From: WHSW01 sp963828755
Lineage (GTDB): Bacteria; Actinomycetota; Thermoleophilia; Solirubrobacterales; 70-9
Length of the DNA stretch: 64,000 bases
Direction: 5' to 3'
NCBI GenBank assembly: GCA_963828755.1
Contig: CAWHFY010000013.1
Span: forward strand, 128,440 to 192,439
Shown here: in pieces, positions 25,141 to 35,168 of the stretch
How the letters are laid out: every line of letters begins with the position of its first letter
Position numbering within the stretch: position 1 is the first letter of the stretch
Position numbers and translations under genes: made by a program
The notes under the pieces: model-generated
The model's input: only the letters and a program-made list of their open reading frames with translations
Database searches by the model: none
Told to the model about the DNA's origin: nothing

Positions 25141-25989
25141 ATGAGGGTTCTGCTCACCGGCGCCGCCGGGATGCTCGGCCGCGATGCCGTCGAGGCGATC
25201 TCAGCACGCGGTCACTCGGTGATCGGGCTCTCACGCGCCGATCTCGACATCACCGACGCGCAGGCGGTCGAGGACGCGATCGCCGAGCTGCGTCCCGACG
25301 CGGTCGTCAACACCGCGGCCTGGACCGACGTGGACGGCGCCGAGGCCGACGAGCGCGGCGCGATGCGGGTCAACGACACCGCCGCCGGGATCGTCGCGGC
25401 GACCGCCGCCGCCCACGGCGCCAGCACCCTCTACGTCTCCAGCGACTACGTCTTCGACGGCACCAAGGGCTCGCCCTACGTCGAGTCCGACCTCCCGGCC
25501 GCGATCTCCGCCTACGGCCGCTCGAAGCAGGCGGGCGAGACCTCGACGCAGATCGCCAACCCGCGCCACTTCATCGTCCGCTCCTCGTGGCTGTTCGGGA
25601 CCAACGGGCCGAACTTCGTCGAGACGATGCTGCGGGTCGGCGCCGAGCAGCCCGAGGTGATCGTCGTCTCCGACCAGGTCGCGAGCCCCACCTACACCCC
25701 GCATCTGGCGCAGGCGCTGGCCCTGCTCATCGAAACCGAGGAGTACGGCATCCACCACATCGCCGCGGCCGGGCGCTGCTCCTGGTTCGAGTACGCGCAG
25801 GAGATCTTCGACCAGGCGGGCGTCGACTGCAGGGTGATGGCGGGGACGACCGAGATGCTCGGCCGCCCTGCCCCGCGGCCGCCGCTCTCGCTGCTGGTCT
25901 CCGAGCGCCCCGATCCGATCAGCCTGCCCGACTGGCATCAGGGGCTGAGCGAGTACCTGGCGGCTCGCGAGGCGAGGGTGGTGCGATGA
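25141..25989 (+). CDS. rfbD: dTDP-4-dehydrorhamnose reductase
   Basis: The last step of dTDP-L-rhamnose synthesis, reduction of dTDP-4-keto-L-rhamnose with NAD(P)H. It is an extended SDR with the Rossmann motif LTGAAGMLG at residues 4-12, active-site YGRSKQAGE (Tyr and Lys) and STLYVSSDYVFDG. The length of 282 residues is normal. It follows the repeat element and overlaps rfbB by four bases (ATGA at 25986-25989), indicating translational coupling. Rhamnose is needed for cell-surface glycans; no rhamnosyltransferase is adjacent. Confidence 0.95.
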   Translation: MRVLLTGAAGMLGRDAVEAISARGHSVIGLSRADLDITDAQAVEDAIAELRPDAVVNTAAWTDVDGAEADERGAMRVNDTAAGIVAATAAAHGASTLYVSSDYVFDGTKGSPYVESDLPAAISAYGRSKQAGETSTQIANPRHFIVRSSWLFGTNGPNFVETMLRVGAEQPEVIVVSDQVASPTYTPHLAQALALLIETEEYGIHHIAAAGRCSWFEYAQEIFDQAGVDCRVMAGTTEMLGRPAPRPPLSLLVSERPDPISLPDWHQGLSEYLAAREARVVR

Positions 25990-26981
25990 ACGTCCTCGTG
26001 ACCGGCGGCGCCGGCTTCATCGGCTCCGCCTTCGTCCGCCACCGCCTCGAGACCCATCCCGACTTCTCGGTTCGGGTGCTCGACAAGCTCACCTACGCGG
26101 GCCGGGTGGAGAACCTCCAAGGCCTCGATGAGTCCCGGGTCGAGTTGGTCACCGCCGACATCACCGACGCCGACGCGGTCAACCGCTGCCTCGAGGGGGT
26201 CGGCGCGATCGTCAACTTCGCGGCGGAGACCCACGTCGACCGGTCGATCGAGGCGCCGGGCGAGTTCATCCAGACCGACGTCTTCGGCACCTACGTGTTG
26301 CTCGAGGCGGCGCGGCAGGCGGGGATCAGGCACCTGCAGATCTCGACCGACGAGGTTTACGGCTCGATCGACGAGGGCTCGTTCACCGAGGAGTCGCCGA
26401 TCGACCCGTCATCGCCGTACTCGGCGTCGAAGGCCGGCGGCGACCTGATGGTCGGCGCCTATCGCAACACGTACGGCACCGAGGCGCTGATCGTCCGCGC
26501 GTCGAACAACTACGGCCCCCGCCAGTACCCCGAGAAGCTGATCCCGCTCTGCATCCTCAACGCGTTCGCCGGCCAGCACCTGCCGGTCTACGGCGACGGG
26601 ATGCAGGTCCGCAACTGGCTCTGGGTATCCGACTTCGCGGCGGCGATCGACACCGTGCTCGAGTTCGGCGAGCCGGGCGAGGTCTACAACGTGGGCGGCC
26701 CCGACGAGAAACCGAACCTCGAGGTCGTGAGGCGGATCCTCGAGCTGACCGGAAACGACGAGTCGTTGATCGAGTACGTCACCGACCGCCTCGGCCACGA
26801 TCGCCGGTACTCGCTCTCGTCGGCGAAGACCGAGGGGCTCGGCTGGAGGGCCGCAGTCGGCTTCGACGAGGGAATCGAACGCACCGTGCATTGGTATCGC
26901 GACAACGAGTGGTGGTGGAAGCCGATCCTCTCGGGGGAGTACCGCGAGTACTACGAGCGCCGCTACGGCGGCGGCGGTTGA
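25986..26981 (+). CDS. rfbB: dTDP-glucose 4,6-dehydratase
   Basis: Second step of the pathway, dTDP-glucose to dTDP-4-keto-6-deoxyglucose, using bound NAD. The extended SDR has VTGGAGFIGSAFVRHRL at the N terminus, THVDRSI, the catalytic STDEVYGS and YSASKAGGD (Tyr/Lys), and NNYGPRQYPEKLIPL. The product is 331 residues. The ATG overlaps the rfbD stop, and its TGA overlaps the rfbC ATG by one base (TGATG at 26979-26983), so translation of the three genes is tightly coupled. Confidence 0.96.
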   Translation: MNVLVTGGAGFIGSAFVRHRLETHPDFSVRVLDKLTYAGRVENLQGLDESRVELVTADITDADAVNRCLEGVGAIVNFAAETHVDRSIEAPGEFIQTDVFGTYVLLEAARQAGIRHLQISTDEVYGSIDEGSFTEESPIDPSSPYSASKAGGDLMVGAYRNTYGTEALIVRASNNYGPRQYPEKLIPLCILNAFAGQHLPVYGDGMQVRNWLWVSDFAAAIDTVLEFGEPGEVYNVGGPDEKPNLEVVRRILELTGNDESLIEYVTDRLGHDRRYSLSSAKTEGLGWRAAVGFDEGIERTVHWYRDNEWWWKPILSGEYREYYERRYGGGG

Positions 26982-27529
26982 TGCCCACGCGGCTCCCGAC
27001 CGAGCTCGACGGTCTGGTGTTGCTCGAACCGGCCGTGCACGGCGACGAGCGCGGCTTCCTGCTCGAGAGCTTCAGCGCCGCGGCTTGGGCCGAGGCGGGG
27101 GTCGGGGTCGCGTTCGTCCAGGACAACCACTCGCGCTCGAGCGCCGGGACCCTGCGCGGGCTGCACTTCCAGACGACGCCCGGACAGGCGAAGCTCGTGC
27201 GCTGCGTGCGCGGGAAGATCTGGGACGTTGCCGTCGACCTGCGCCGCGCCTCCCCGACCTACGGGAAGTGGGAGGGCTACGAGCTCGACGATGTCAGCCA
27301 CCGCCAGCTGTTCGTCCCGGTCGGATTCGCCCATGGCTTCTGCGTCCTCTCCGACGTCGCCGACGTGCACTACAAGGTCTCCAGCTACTACGACGCCGAG
27401 ACCGAGTCGGGCATCGCCTGGGACGACCCAGAGGTCGGGGTCGCGTGGCCGGTAGCCGAGCCGCAGGTCTCCGACCGAGACCGCAACGCGCCGCGCCTCG
27501 CCGAGGTCGCCGACCAGCTCCCGTTCTAA
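26981..27529 (+). CDS. rfbC: dTDP-4-dehydrorhamnose 3,5-epimerase
   Basis: Third step, the double epimerisation to dTDP-4-keto-L-rhamnose, in a cupin fold. ERGFLLESFS and the conserved LRGLHFQTTPGQAKLVRC, with the catalytic His, are followed by VPVGFAHGF and YYDAETESGIAWDDP, the standard family motifs. The protein has 182 residues from ATG 26981. It ends the rfb operon; 13 bp later the convergent SnoaL-like gene ends. A more distant relative is encoded at 55.8-56.3 kb. Confidence 0.95.
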   Translation: MPTRLPTELDGLVLLEPAVHGDERGFLLESFSAAAWAEAGVGVAFVQDNHSRSSAGTLRGLHFQTTPGQAKLVRCVRGKIWDVAVDLRRASPTYGKWEGYELDDVSHRQLFVPVGFAHGFCVLSDVADVHYKVSSYYDAETESGIAWDDPEVGVAWPVAEPQVSDRDRNAPRLAEVADQLPF

Positions 27530-27542
27530 CCGCGGGTCGCGC

Positions 27543-27938
27543 CTAGGCGAGCCTGAGCCCGGACGAGCGCTCGGCGTCGGCCCGCTCGCGCCAGCTTTCG
27601 ACCCGCTTCGCCAGACCGTCCTCGAGCTCGTACACGAGGTAGGTCTCGGTGTCCAGCTCGATCCCACTGCCCGCCCCGCGGGCGTGAAAAACGGCGTGGA
27701 TGAGGACGGTGCTCTCGCCCTCGACGAACTCGAGCGGCTCGAGCCGCGCCCGGTCGAAGACCTCCGGCTGGAGGAAGGCGCGTACGGCATCGCGCCCGTG
27801 GATCGTCCCGCCCTCATCGGGCAGGCCGTCGACCCGCTTCCAGACGACGTCCTCGGTGACCAGGGACAGCACCGCCTCGTGGTCGCCGGCGTTGAAGGCC
27901 TCGATTCCCGTGCTGATTCGCTCGCTCAGTGGTCCCAT
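27543..27938 (-). CDS. SnoaL-like / NTF2-fold protein
   Basis: A 131-residue NTF2-like protein. It shows ISTGIEAFNAGDHEAVLSLV, then TEDVVWKRVDG, GRDAVRAFLQPE and paired strands (STVLIHAVFHARGAG, ETYLVYELEDGLAKRVESW), which is the SnoaL-like pattern of small isomerases and polyketide or stress-related proteins. Start ATG 27938 fits the usual N terminus; an upstream in-frame ATG near 27969 would add about ten residues. It is divergent from lhr by 45 bp. No functional assignment beyond the fold is justified. Confidence 0.7.
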   Translation of the reverse strand: MGPLSERISTGIEAFNAGDHEAVLSLVTEDVVWKRVDGLPDEGGTIHGRDAVRAFLQPEVFDRARLEPLEFVEGESTVLIHAVFHARGAGSGIELDTETYLVYELEDGLAKRVESWRERADAERSSGLRLA

Positions 27939-27983
27939 TCGCTCGGCGGCAGAGTAGGCCAAGCGTATGATCGATGGTTGCGA

Positions 27984-30900
27984 ATGAGCGCCACCACCGA
28001 CAGCAAGATCGACCCACTCGAGGCCTTCAGCCCCCGCACGCGGCGCTGGTTCGAGGCCTCGTTCGAGGCTCCGACCCCGGCGCAGGCCGCGGGCTGGCCG
28101 CAGATCGCCTCCGGCGCCAACACGCTGATCTGCGCCCCGACCGGCTCCGGCAAGACGCTCAGCGCCTTCCTGTGGGGTATCGACTCGCTCGCGCGGCGTC
28201 CGGCAGAGCTCGGGCAGGGTGTGAAGATCGTCTACGTCTCGCCGCTCAAGGCGCTCTCGTACGACGTCGAGCGCAACCTGCGCGCGCCGTTGCAGGGGAT
28301 CGGCGCCGACGTCGCGGTCGGCCTGCGCACCGGCGACACGCCGCAGAAGGAGCGCCAGGCGATGAAGCGCACCCCGCCCGACATCCTGATCACGACCCCG
28401 GAGTCGCTTTATCTGATGATCACCTCGCAGGTGCGCGAGATCCTCACCGGGGTCGAGGCCGTGATCGTCGACGAGATCCACGCGGTCGCCCAATCAAAGC
28501 GCGGCGCCCACCTGGCGCTGACCCTCGAGCGGCTCTCGCATCTGGTCCGGACCTCGGTCGACAGCGGCACCCCGGGGGGCGAAGCCGAGGGGGTGGCCGG
28601 GCGTGATGTCCAGCGGATCGGGCTCTCGGCGACCCAGCGGCCACTGGAGCGGATCGCCCAGTTCCTGGTCGGGCCGAAGCGCAAGTGCGAGATCGTCAAC
28701 GCCGGCGTCCGCAAGGACCTCGACCTGCAGATCGTCGTCCCGGTCGAGGACATGACGGAACCCGGGGCCGACGCGAGCGGCGAGCGGCGAGCGGCGAGCG
28801 ACGGCCAGGTGATGCCGGACCTTTCACCCGACCGGATCGACCCGGGCCCGATCGAGTCCTCGCTCGACCCGGCCGCCAACCCGCGCTCGATCTGGCCGGC
28901 GATCTACCCGGAGCTGCTGAAACTGGTCCGCGAGCACACGTCGACGATCATCTTCGTGAACAACCGCCGCGGGGCCGAGCGCCTGGCGAAACGCCTGAAC
29001 GAGCTGCACAACGAGGGGCAAGTCGGCGATGAGCTGCCGGCGACGGAGCACGAGGTCACTCGTCCCCTCGTCTTCCGACTCTCGAGATGAGACGAGAGAC
29101 GAGAGTCGAGAGACGGACGACGACTTCGAAGAGATCGCCCGCGCCCACCATGGTTCGCTCGCGCACGAAGAGCGCCTCGTGGTCGAGGAGCTGCTCAAGT
29201 CCGGCAAGCTACCGTGCCTGGTCGCGACCAGCTCGCTCGAGCTCGGGATCGACATGGGCGCCCTCGACTTGGTGATCCAGGTCGAGTCGCCGAAATCGGT
29301 CTCGCGAGGTCTGCAGCGGGTGGGGCGCGCCGGCCACCAGCTCAACGAGGTCTCGAAGGGGCGCATCTTCCCCAAGTTTCGCGCCGACCTGCTCGAGTGC
29401 GCGGTGGTCGCCAAGCGAATGCGCGAGGGCGAGATCGAGGAGACGGTCATCCCGCGCAACCCGCTCGATGTGCTCGCCCAGCACCTGGTCTCGATGGTCG
29501 CCGACGACGAGTGGCAGGTCGACGAGGTCGAGCGCGTGGTCACCGCGACGGAGCCGTTCTCCGACCTCTCGCGCGAGCAGCTCGAGAACGTCCTCGACAT
29601 GCTCGACGGCCGCTACCCGTCGGAGAAGTTCGCCGAGCTCCGCCCACGGCTGGTCTGGGACCGCACGGCCGGCACCGTGCGCGGGCGTAAGGGAGCCCGC
29701 CAGCTCGCGGTCACCAACGCCGGGACGATCCCCGACCGCGGCCTCTACGGGGTCCACTTGCCCGACGGCCGCCGGGTGGGTGAGCTCGACGAGGAGATGG
29801 TCTACGAGGCCCGTCCCGGACAGACCTTTCTGCTCGGGGCGACCACTTGGCGGATCCAGGACATCACTCGCGACCGCGTGATCGTCACCCCGGCGCCCGG
29901 TGTCCCGGGGGCGGTGCCGTTTTGGCGCGGCGACGGGGTCGGCCGTCCGCCCGAGCTCGGCCGCGCGATCGGCGCCTTCTCGCGCGAGGCGGTCGGCAAG
30001 GACCCCGAGCAGCTCGCCTCCGAGTACGACCTCGATCCCGCGTGCGGCCCAGAACCTCGTCTCCTACCTGCTCGAACAGCAGGCCGCGACCCGGGTCGTG
30101 CCCTCCGACGAGACGCTCGTGGTCGAGAAGTTCCGCGACGAGATCGGCGACTGGCGTCTCTGCGTTCTGTCGCCGTTCGGCGGGCGCGTGCACGCCGCCT
30201 GGGGGCTGGCGCTCTCGGCGCGCATCCGCGACGAGCTCGACCTCGAGGCCGACGCGATCTGGTCCGACGACGGGATCGTCGTCCACTTGCCCGACGCCGA
30301 CGAGCCTCCCGACGCCTCGCTGGTGATGCTCGAGCCCGACGAGATCGAGGACCTGGTCGTCCGCGAGCTGGGCGGCTCGGCGTTGTTCGGGGCTCGATTT
30401 CGCGAGAACGCCGCCCGCAGCCTGCTGATCCCGCGCGCCTACCCGGGCAAGCGCACGCCGCTGTGGCAGCAGCGCCTCAAGTCGCAAAGCCTGCTCGAGG
30501 TCGCCAAGGACTTCCCCCGCTTCCCGGTCATCCTCGAGACCTATCGCGAGTGCCTGCGCGACGTGCTGGACTTGCCGGCGCTGGTCGAGCTGCTGCGCGA
30601 CCTGCACTCGCGCAAGATCACCCTGGTCGAGGTCGAGACGCAGTCGGCGTCGCCGTTTGCGTCGTCCCTGCTGTTCGACTACGTCGCCACGTACATGTAC
30701 GAGGGCGACACGCCGAACGCCGAGCGCCGCGCGGCCGCGCTCGCCCTCGACCGCGACCTGCTCTCCGAGCTGCTCGGCGCGGACGAGCTGCGCGAGCTGA
30801 TCAACCCTGAGGCGCTGGAGGAGGTCGAACGCTCGCTCCAGCTGCTGCACCCCGACGCGCTCGTCAAGGACCGCGACGCGCTGCAGCAGGTGCTGCGCCG

Positions 30901-32590
30901 GCTCGGCGACCTCAGCGTGACCGAGGCCGAGGAGCGGACTGCCGACGGCTTCTCGGCCGCCTCGATGCTCGGCAAGCTCGAGAAGGAACGCCGCGCGGTC
31001 CCGGTCAGGATCGGCGGCGAGGAGCGGTGGATCGCCGCCGAGGACGCCGGTCTTTATCGCGACGGGCTCGGTGTGCCGCCTCCGGGCGGGCTGCCCGAGG
31101 GTTACCTCGAGCCGGTGGACGACGCGATGGCCGCGCTGGTGCGCCGCTACGCCCGCACGCACGGCCCGTTCCCGACCGCGCAGATCACCCGCCGGTTCGG
31201 GCTCGACCCGACCGCGGCGCTGAAGGAGCTGGAGCGCGCCGGCGAGCTCGTCCGCGGGGAGTTGATGCCGGGCGGCACCGAGCGCGAGTGGTGCGACTCC
31301 GACGTGCTGCGGCGGGTCCGGCGCGCGAGCGTCGCGGCGCTGCGCCAGGAGGCCGAGGCGGTCGACCCGGCCCAGCTGGCGCGCTTTCTCCCGGCTTGGC
31401 AGAACGTGGACACACATCGCCCGGCCGGCGCCGGCCCCGACCGGCTGCGCGAGGCGCTGATCCCGCTACAGGGGGTGGCGCTCACCCCGGAGGTCTGGGA
31501 GCGCGACGTGCTCCCGCGCCGCCTCGGCGCCTATAGCCCGACCTGGATCGATCAGCTGACGACCAGCGGCGAGATCGTCTGGATCGGCGCCGGGGCACTC
31601 GCCCGCACCGGCCGCGTCGCGCTCTACTTCCGCGAGGACGTCCGCCTCTGCGGCCCGCCGCCGTCGAACGCGAAGCTCGACCGCCCCGAGGGGCCGGTCC
31701 ACGATGCGATCCGCGAGCGGCTGGCCGCAGCGCCGTCGTTCTGGCTCGACCTGGTCGCCGAACTCGAGGCCGAGCGCGAGGAGCTTCACGCCGCGCTCTG
31801 GGATCTCGTTTGGGCCGGCGAGGTGACCAACGACGCGTTCGCGCCGTTGCGTGCCCGCCGGCTGACCGCGGTCGGGCGCGACCGGCGGCCGGCGCGCCGT
31901 TTCGCCTCCCGGCGCAGCCCCGCACAGGAGGCGATCGTCGGGCGGTGGTCGTTGACCGAGAGCCTGTTCCGAGGCGCACCGGCGGAGGGCCCGCGCCAGC
32001 GCGCCCAGGCTGAGCTGATGCTGGAGCGCTACGGGATCGTCACCCGCGAGACGGTGCTCGCGGAGGGCGTGCCCGGCGGCTTCTCGAGCCTCTACGGCGA
32101 GCTCTCCAACCTCGAGATGCTCGGGACGGCGCGGCGCGGCTACTTCGTCGAGGGCCTCGGCGGTGCGCAGTTCGCGCTGGCCGGCGCGGTCGAGCGCCTC
32201 CGCGCCCTGCCCGAGCGCGAGGACGAGTACCTGATTCTCGCTGCGACCGATCCGGCCCAGCCGTACGGCGCCGCGCTGCGCTGGCCGAAGCGGGCCGAGG
32301 GCCGGCGACCGGCGCGCACCCCGGGCGCGTTCGTGCTGCTTCGCGACGGCAACCCGATCGTCTACGTCGAGCGCGGCGGCAAGGGGATCGTGCGTCTCGT
32401 CGAGCTCGAGGGCGAGGCGCTGGTCGAGGCGATCTCGCGGCTCGCCGAGGCGGCGCGCGAGAAGCTGATCCCGAAGCTCGGGATCGAACGCGTCGACGGC
32501 GAGCCGGTGTTCGGCTCGGGACTCGAGGACCAGATCATCGCCGCCGGCTTCTCGCGCCAGCCGCGGCGTCTCGTCGCGGCGGCCGGCTAG
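27984..32590 (+). CDS. lhr: Lhr-type large ATP-dependent helicase, two frame breaks
   Basis: A giant superfamily 2 helicase (about 1535 codons), the actinobacterial Lhr involved in DNA repair. Motifs include CAPTGSGKTLSAFLW (Walker A), VIVDEIHAV (DEIH box), LSATQRPLE, IIFVNNRRGAERLA, then HHGSLAHEER, TSSLELGIDMG and QRVGRAGHQ. The C-terminal winged-helix/beta-barrel part runs to VAAAG at the TAG 32588-32590. The frame breaks at 29088-29090, where a stop lies inside a heptanucleotide repeat array. It breaks again near 30040 by one base (LDP then AAQNLVSYLLEQ). A second heptamer array at 28775-28802 encodes a variable linker. nei begins at the next base, as in the mycobacterial lhr-nei order. 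Confidence 0.9.
28775..28802 (+). repeat. Heptanucleotide array in lhr (GAGCGGC x3 + GAGCGAC)
   Basis: Four contiguous 7-bp units, encoding a Ser/Arg/Ala linker between helicase motifs III and IV. The 28 bp plus one flanking C are identical to 58306-58334 in ileS. The array is in frame here. Confidence 0.85.
29077..29125 (+). repeat. Heptanucleotide array that breaks the lhr frame
   Basis: Seven consecutive 7-bp units of the GACGAGA type: GACTCTC, GAGATGA, GACGAGA, GACGAGA, GTCGAGA, GACGGAC, GACGACT. It contains the inverted repeat CGACTCTCG (29076-29084) with CGAGAGTCG (29100-29108). The lhr frame stops at TGA 29088-29090 inside the second unit. Removing the 49 bp restores one open frame. 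Confidence 0.8.
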
Positions 32591-33357
32591 GTGCCTGAGG
32601 GCGACACGATCCATCGCGCGGCGCGGCGAATGAACGCGGCCCTCGCCGGCAAGCGGCTGGAGCTCGCCGACGCGCCCAACCCGCGGTCCCCGGTGCACAA
32701 CCGCGCCGCCGAGCTTCAGGGAGCGACGCTCGGGGAGGTGGAGGCATTCGGCAAGCACCTGGTCGCTCACTTCTCCACCGGCGTTGCCCTTGCACAGCCA
32801 CCTCGGGATGAACGGGCGGTGGTTCATCGCCGCCGACGGGCGGCTTCCGTACGGACGCCCCTGGCTGCGGATGGCGGCGGGCCGCGCGGTCGCCTCGCAG
32901 AACGGGGGCAAGATCCTGCGCATCGTCAGCGAGTCACGGCTGCGAAACGACCCGACCCTGCGCCGCCTCGGCCCCGACCCACTGCGCCCCGGCTTCGAGC
33001 GCGCCGAGGCGATCGAGCGCCTGCGCCGCTTGGGCGCCGGGCGGGAGATCGGCGACGCTCTGCTCGACCAGGAGATCATCGCCGGGATCGGCAACGCGAT
33101 CCGCGTCGAAGCGCTCTTCCAGGCCCGGGTTAGCCCGTGGCGGATGGTGGAGGAGCTCGACGACGGACGAGCTCGAGCTCGTCGTCGCCGAGAACGAGCG
33201 CGTGATGAGGACCTCGATCGCCAAGGGCCGGCGGCCGCGGGCGATCTACAGAGCGAACAGCACCGGCGGTTGTCCGCGCTGCGGCACCCGGATCGAATCG
33301 CGCGGCCAGGGCGACGACAACCGGACCGCGTACTGGTGTCCGGCGTGTCAGACCTAG
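32591..33357 (+). CDS. nei: Fpg/Nei-family DNA glycosylase, two frame breaks
   Basis: A base-excision repair enzyme of the formamidopyrimidine/endonuclease VIII family. GTG 32591 directly follows the lhr stop and gives PEGDTIHRAARRM with the catalytic Pro2-Glu3, which suggests the Nei2-like group. After a break near 32790, LHSHLGMNGRWFI and LLDQEIIAGIGNAIRVEALF (H2TH domain) follow. After another near 33165 come RTSIAKGRRPRAIYR and the zinc finger CPRCGTR then YWCPACQT. Corrected length is about 255 residues. The lhr-nei pairing supports a joint repair role. Confidence 0.88.
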
Positions 33358-33401
33358 CCTTTCCGGCCACCCCGGGCTGGAAACCGTGATACTCAACCCG
33401 G

Positions 33402-34085
33402 ATGGGCGAGGAATCCGTCGAGCTGCTGACTCGGGTGCCGCTGTTCGCGGAGCTCTCCAGCGACGAACTGAAGCGGATCGGAGACGTCGCGATCCCGCGC
33501 ACCTACCCGAAGGGCGTGCGCGTCTTTCACGAAGGTGACCACTCCGACGCCTGCTACATCGTGCGCTCCGGCGACCTCAGGGTCACCCGCGAGCACTCCG
33601 ACGGGCGCGCGATCGCGCTCGCCACGCTCGGCCCGGGCGACATCTTCGGCGAGCTCGCGATGCTCGACGGCGGCAGCCGCTCGGCGAGCGTCGAGACGCT
33701 CTCCGACGCGGTGCTGCTGGCGCTGCCGGCGTCCGACGTCCGCCGCGTGATCGCCGCGCACGGCGACATCGCCGCGAAGCTGATCGTCGCGATCACCAGG
33801 CGGCTGCGCGAGACCAACGAGCGGGTCGCGCGCCAGTCGTTTCAGACCGTGCCGAGCCGGGTCGCCGGGGTGCTCAACCAGCTGATCGCCGAGGAAGCGA
33901 TCCCGGAGGAGCGCCGCGGGATCACCGTGCGAATGACCCAGGCCGACCTGGCCCAGCTGGCCGGGACCTCGCGCGAGAGCGTCAGCCGCTTCCTCGCGAC
34001 GCTGGAGCGCGCCGGCGTCGTGGCGGTCGGGCGCGGTCGGGTGACGGTGCTCGAGCCACGCCGGCTGCGTGCTTACATCTTCTAG
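33402..34085 (+). CDS. Crp/Fnr-family transcriptional regulator
   Basis: A 227-residue regulator. The N-terminal cyclic-nucleotide-binding fold has LFAELSSDELKRIGDVAI, GDIFGELAMLDGGSRSASVE (cNMP phosphate-binding cassette with RSAS) and a long dimer helix. The C-terminal helix-turn-helix is TQADLAQLAGTSRESVSRFL. The RSAS form of the cassette is compatible with cAMP binding. There are no Fnr-type cysteines. ATG 33402 is 44 bp after nei. The next gene, pcm, starts within 30 bp of its stop, so they may share a transcript. Confidence 0.92.
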   Translation: MGEESVELLTRVPLFAELSSDELKRIGDVAIPRTYPKGVRVFHEGDHSDACYIVRSGDLRVTREHSDGRAIALATLGPGDIFGELAMLDGGSRSASVETLSDAVLLALPASDVRRVIAAHGDIAAKLIVAITRRLRETNERVARQSFQTVPSRVAGVLNQLIAEEAIPEERRGITVRMTQADLAQLAGTSRESVSRFLATLERAGVVAVGRGRVTVLEPRRLRAYIF

Positions 34086-34115
34086 CTGACCGACTTCTCC
34101 CGCCAGCGCGAACGG

Positions 34116-34742
34116 ATGGTCGAGCGCCAGCTGCGACGGCGCGGCATCGCCGACGAGCGGGTGCTCGCGGCGATGGCGTCGGTGCCGCGCGAGCGCTTCA
34201 TCGACCCGCGGCTCGCGCGCCGAGCGTACGCGGACTCCGCGCTGCCCCTGGTGAGCGAGCAGACGATCTCCCAGCCCTGGGTGGTGGCGGCGATCTGCGA
34301 GGCGCTGGAGCTGCGCGGCGGCGAGCGAGTGCTCGAGGTCGGCACCGGGTCGGGCTACTCGACCGCGATCCTCGCGCTGCTGGCCGGCGAGGTGATCAGC
34401 ATCGAGCGCTTTCCGGAGCTCGCGGCCGGCGCGCGCGAAGCGCTCGCCGAGCTCGATCTGCCCGGGATGGGATCGATCGAGATCCGGGTCGGCGACGGGA
34501 CCCTCGGGGCGCCCGATGACGCGCCGTTCGACGCGATCGCGGTGCACGCCTCCGGGCCGGCGCCGCCCGAGGCGCTGCTCGAGCAGCTCGCCGTGGGCGG
34601 GCGGATGGTCATTCCGCTGGCCGAGTCGGGGATCGACATGCTCACCGTGTTCACCTCCACGCCCGCCGGCGTCGAGGCCCGCCAGATCGCGCCGTGCCGT
34701 TTCGTCCCACTCGTCGGAGAGCACGGCTTCAGCGAGCGTTAG
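34116..34742 (+). CDS. pcm: Protein-L-isoaspartate O-methyltransferase
   Basis: A SAM-dependent enzyme that repairs isoaspartyl residues in damaged proteins. ERFIDPRLARRAYADSALPL, then SQPWVVAAICEALEL (substrate-binding region), VLEVGTGSGYSTAILA (SAM loop) and FDAIAVHASGPAPPEAL are all as in the family. Homologues usually begin with a DF-x-x-x-R-x-x-MV segment. Here LTDFSRQRERMV is encoded in frame upstream of ATG 34116, directly after the crp stop, but with only CTG (34086) as a possible start. True initiation may therefore be at the non-standard CTG. ASCH follows 18 bp later. Confidence 0.9.
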   Translation: MVERQLRRRGIADERVLAAMASVPRERFIDPRLARRAYADSALPLVSEQTISQPWVVAAICEALELRGGERVLEVGTGSGYSTAILALLAGEVISIERFPELAAGAREALAELDLPGMGSIEIRVGDGTLGAPDDAPFDAIAVHASGPAPPEALLEQLAVGGRMVIPLAESGIDMLTVFTSTPAGVEARQIAPCRFVPLVGEHGFSER

Positions 34743-34760
34743 ATGTAGTCTGGCGCGGTC

Positions 34761-35162
34761 ATGTCCCGCGGTTTCTACGCCCTCAACTTCTTCTCGCCCG
34801 CCTTTGCCGACCAGCTCAAGCGCGGGCGCAAGACCGCGACGATCCGCATCGGCGACAAGTCGCGCAAGTACGAGCGCGGCCAGCTGCTGTGGGTGACGAT
34901 CGGCCACCAGCACAGCCCGCGGGAGAAGATCTTCACCGCGGTGATCGATTCGGTCGAGGTGAAGAAGGCCCGTGAGCTCTCGCCGCGCGACATCGAGCAC
35001 GACAACCCGGAGTTTCGCCGCGTCGACGAGACGCTGAGCTTCATGCGCCAGATCTACGGCCGCGAGATCGACCCCGAGGAGACGGTCACCGTAGTCCGCT
35101 TCTCGCGGGTGCACGAGCCGCCGCCGGGGTTCGGCAACGGAGAGCCTCCCTCGCGCAACTAG
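34761..35162 (+). CDS. ASCH-domain protein
   Basis: A 133-residue ASCH-domain protein. The family hallmark is a barrel with a G-x-K-x-x-x-x-R motif, seen here as LKRGRKTATIRIGD. ALNFFSPAFADQL and VTVVRFSRVHEP form the flanking strands. ASCH domains are thought to bind RNA or nucleic acids and some are nucleases, so a regulatory or RNA-processing role is inference only. It lies between pcm and an SRPBCC gene, with gaps of 18 and 6 bp, and is probably part of the same operon. Confidence 0.8.
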   Translation: MSRGFYALNFFSPAFADQLKRGRKTATIRIGDKSRKYERGQLLWVTIGHQHSPREKIFTAVIDSVEVKKARELSPRDIEHDNPEFRRVDETLSFMRQIYGREIDPEETVTVVRFSRVHEPPPGFGNGEPPSRN

Positions 35163-35168
35163 GCGCGG

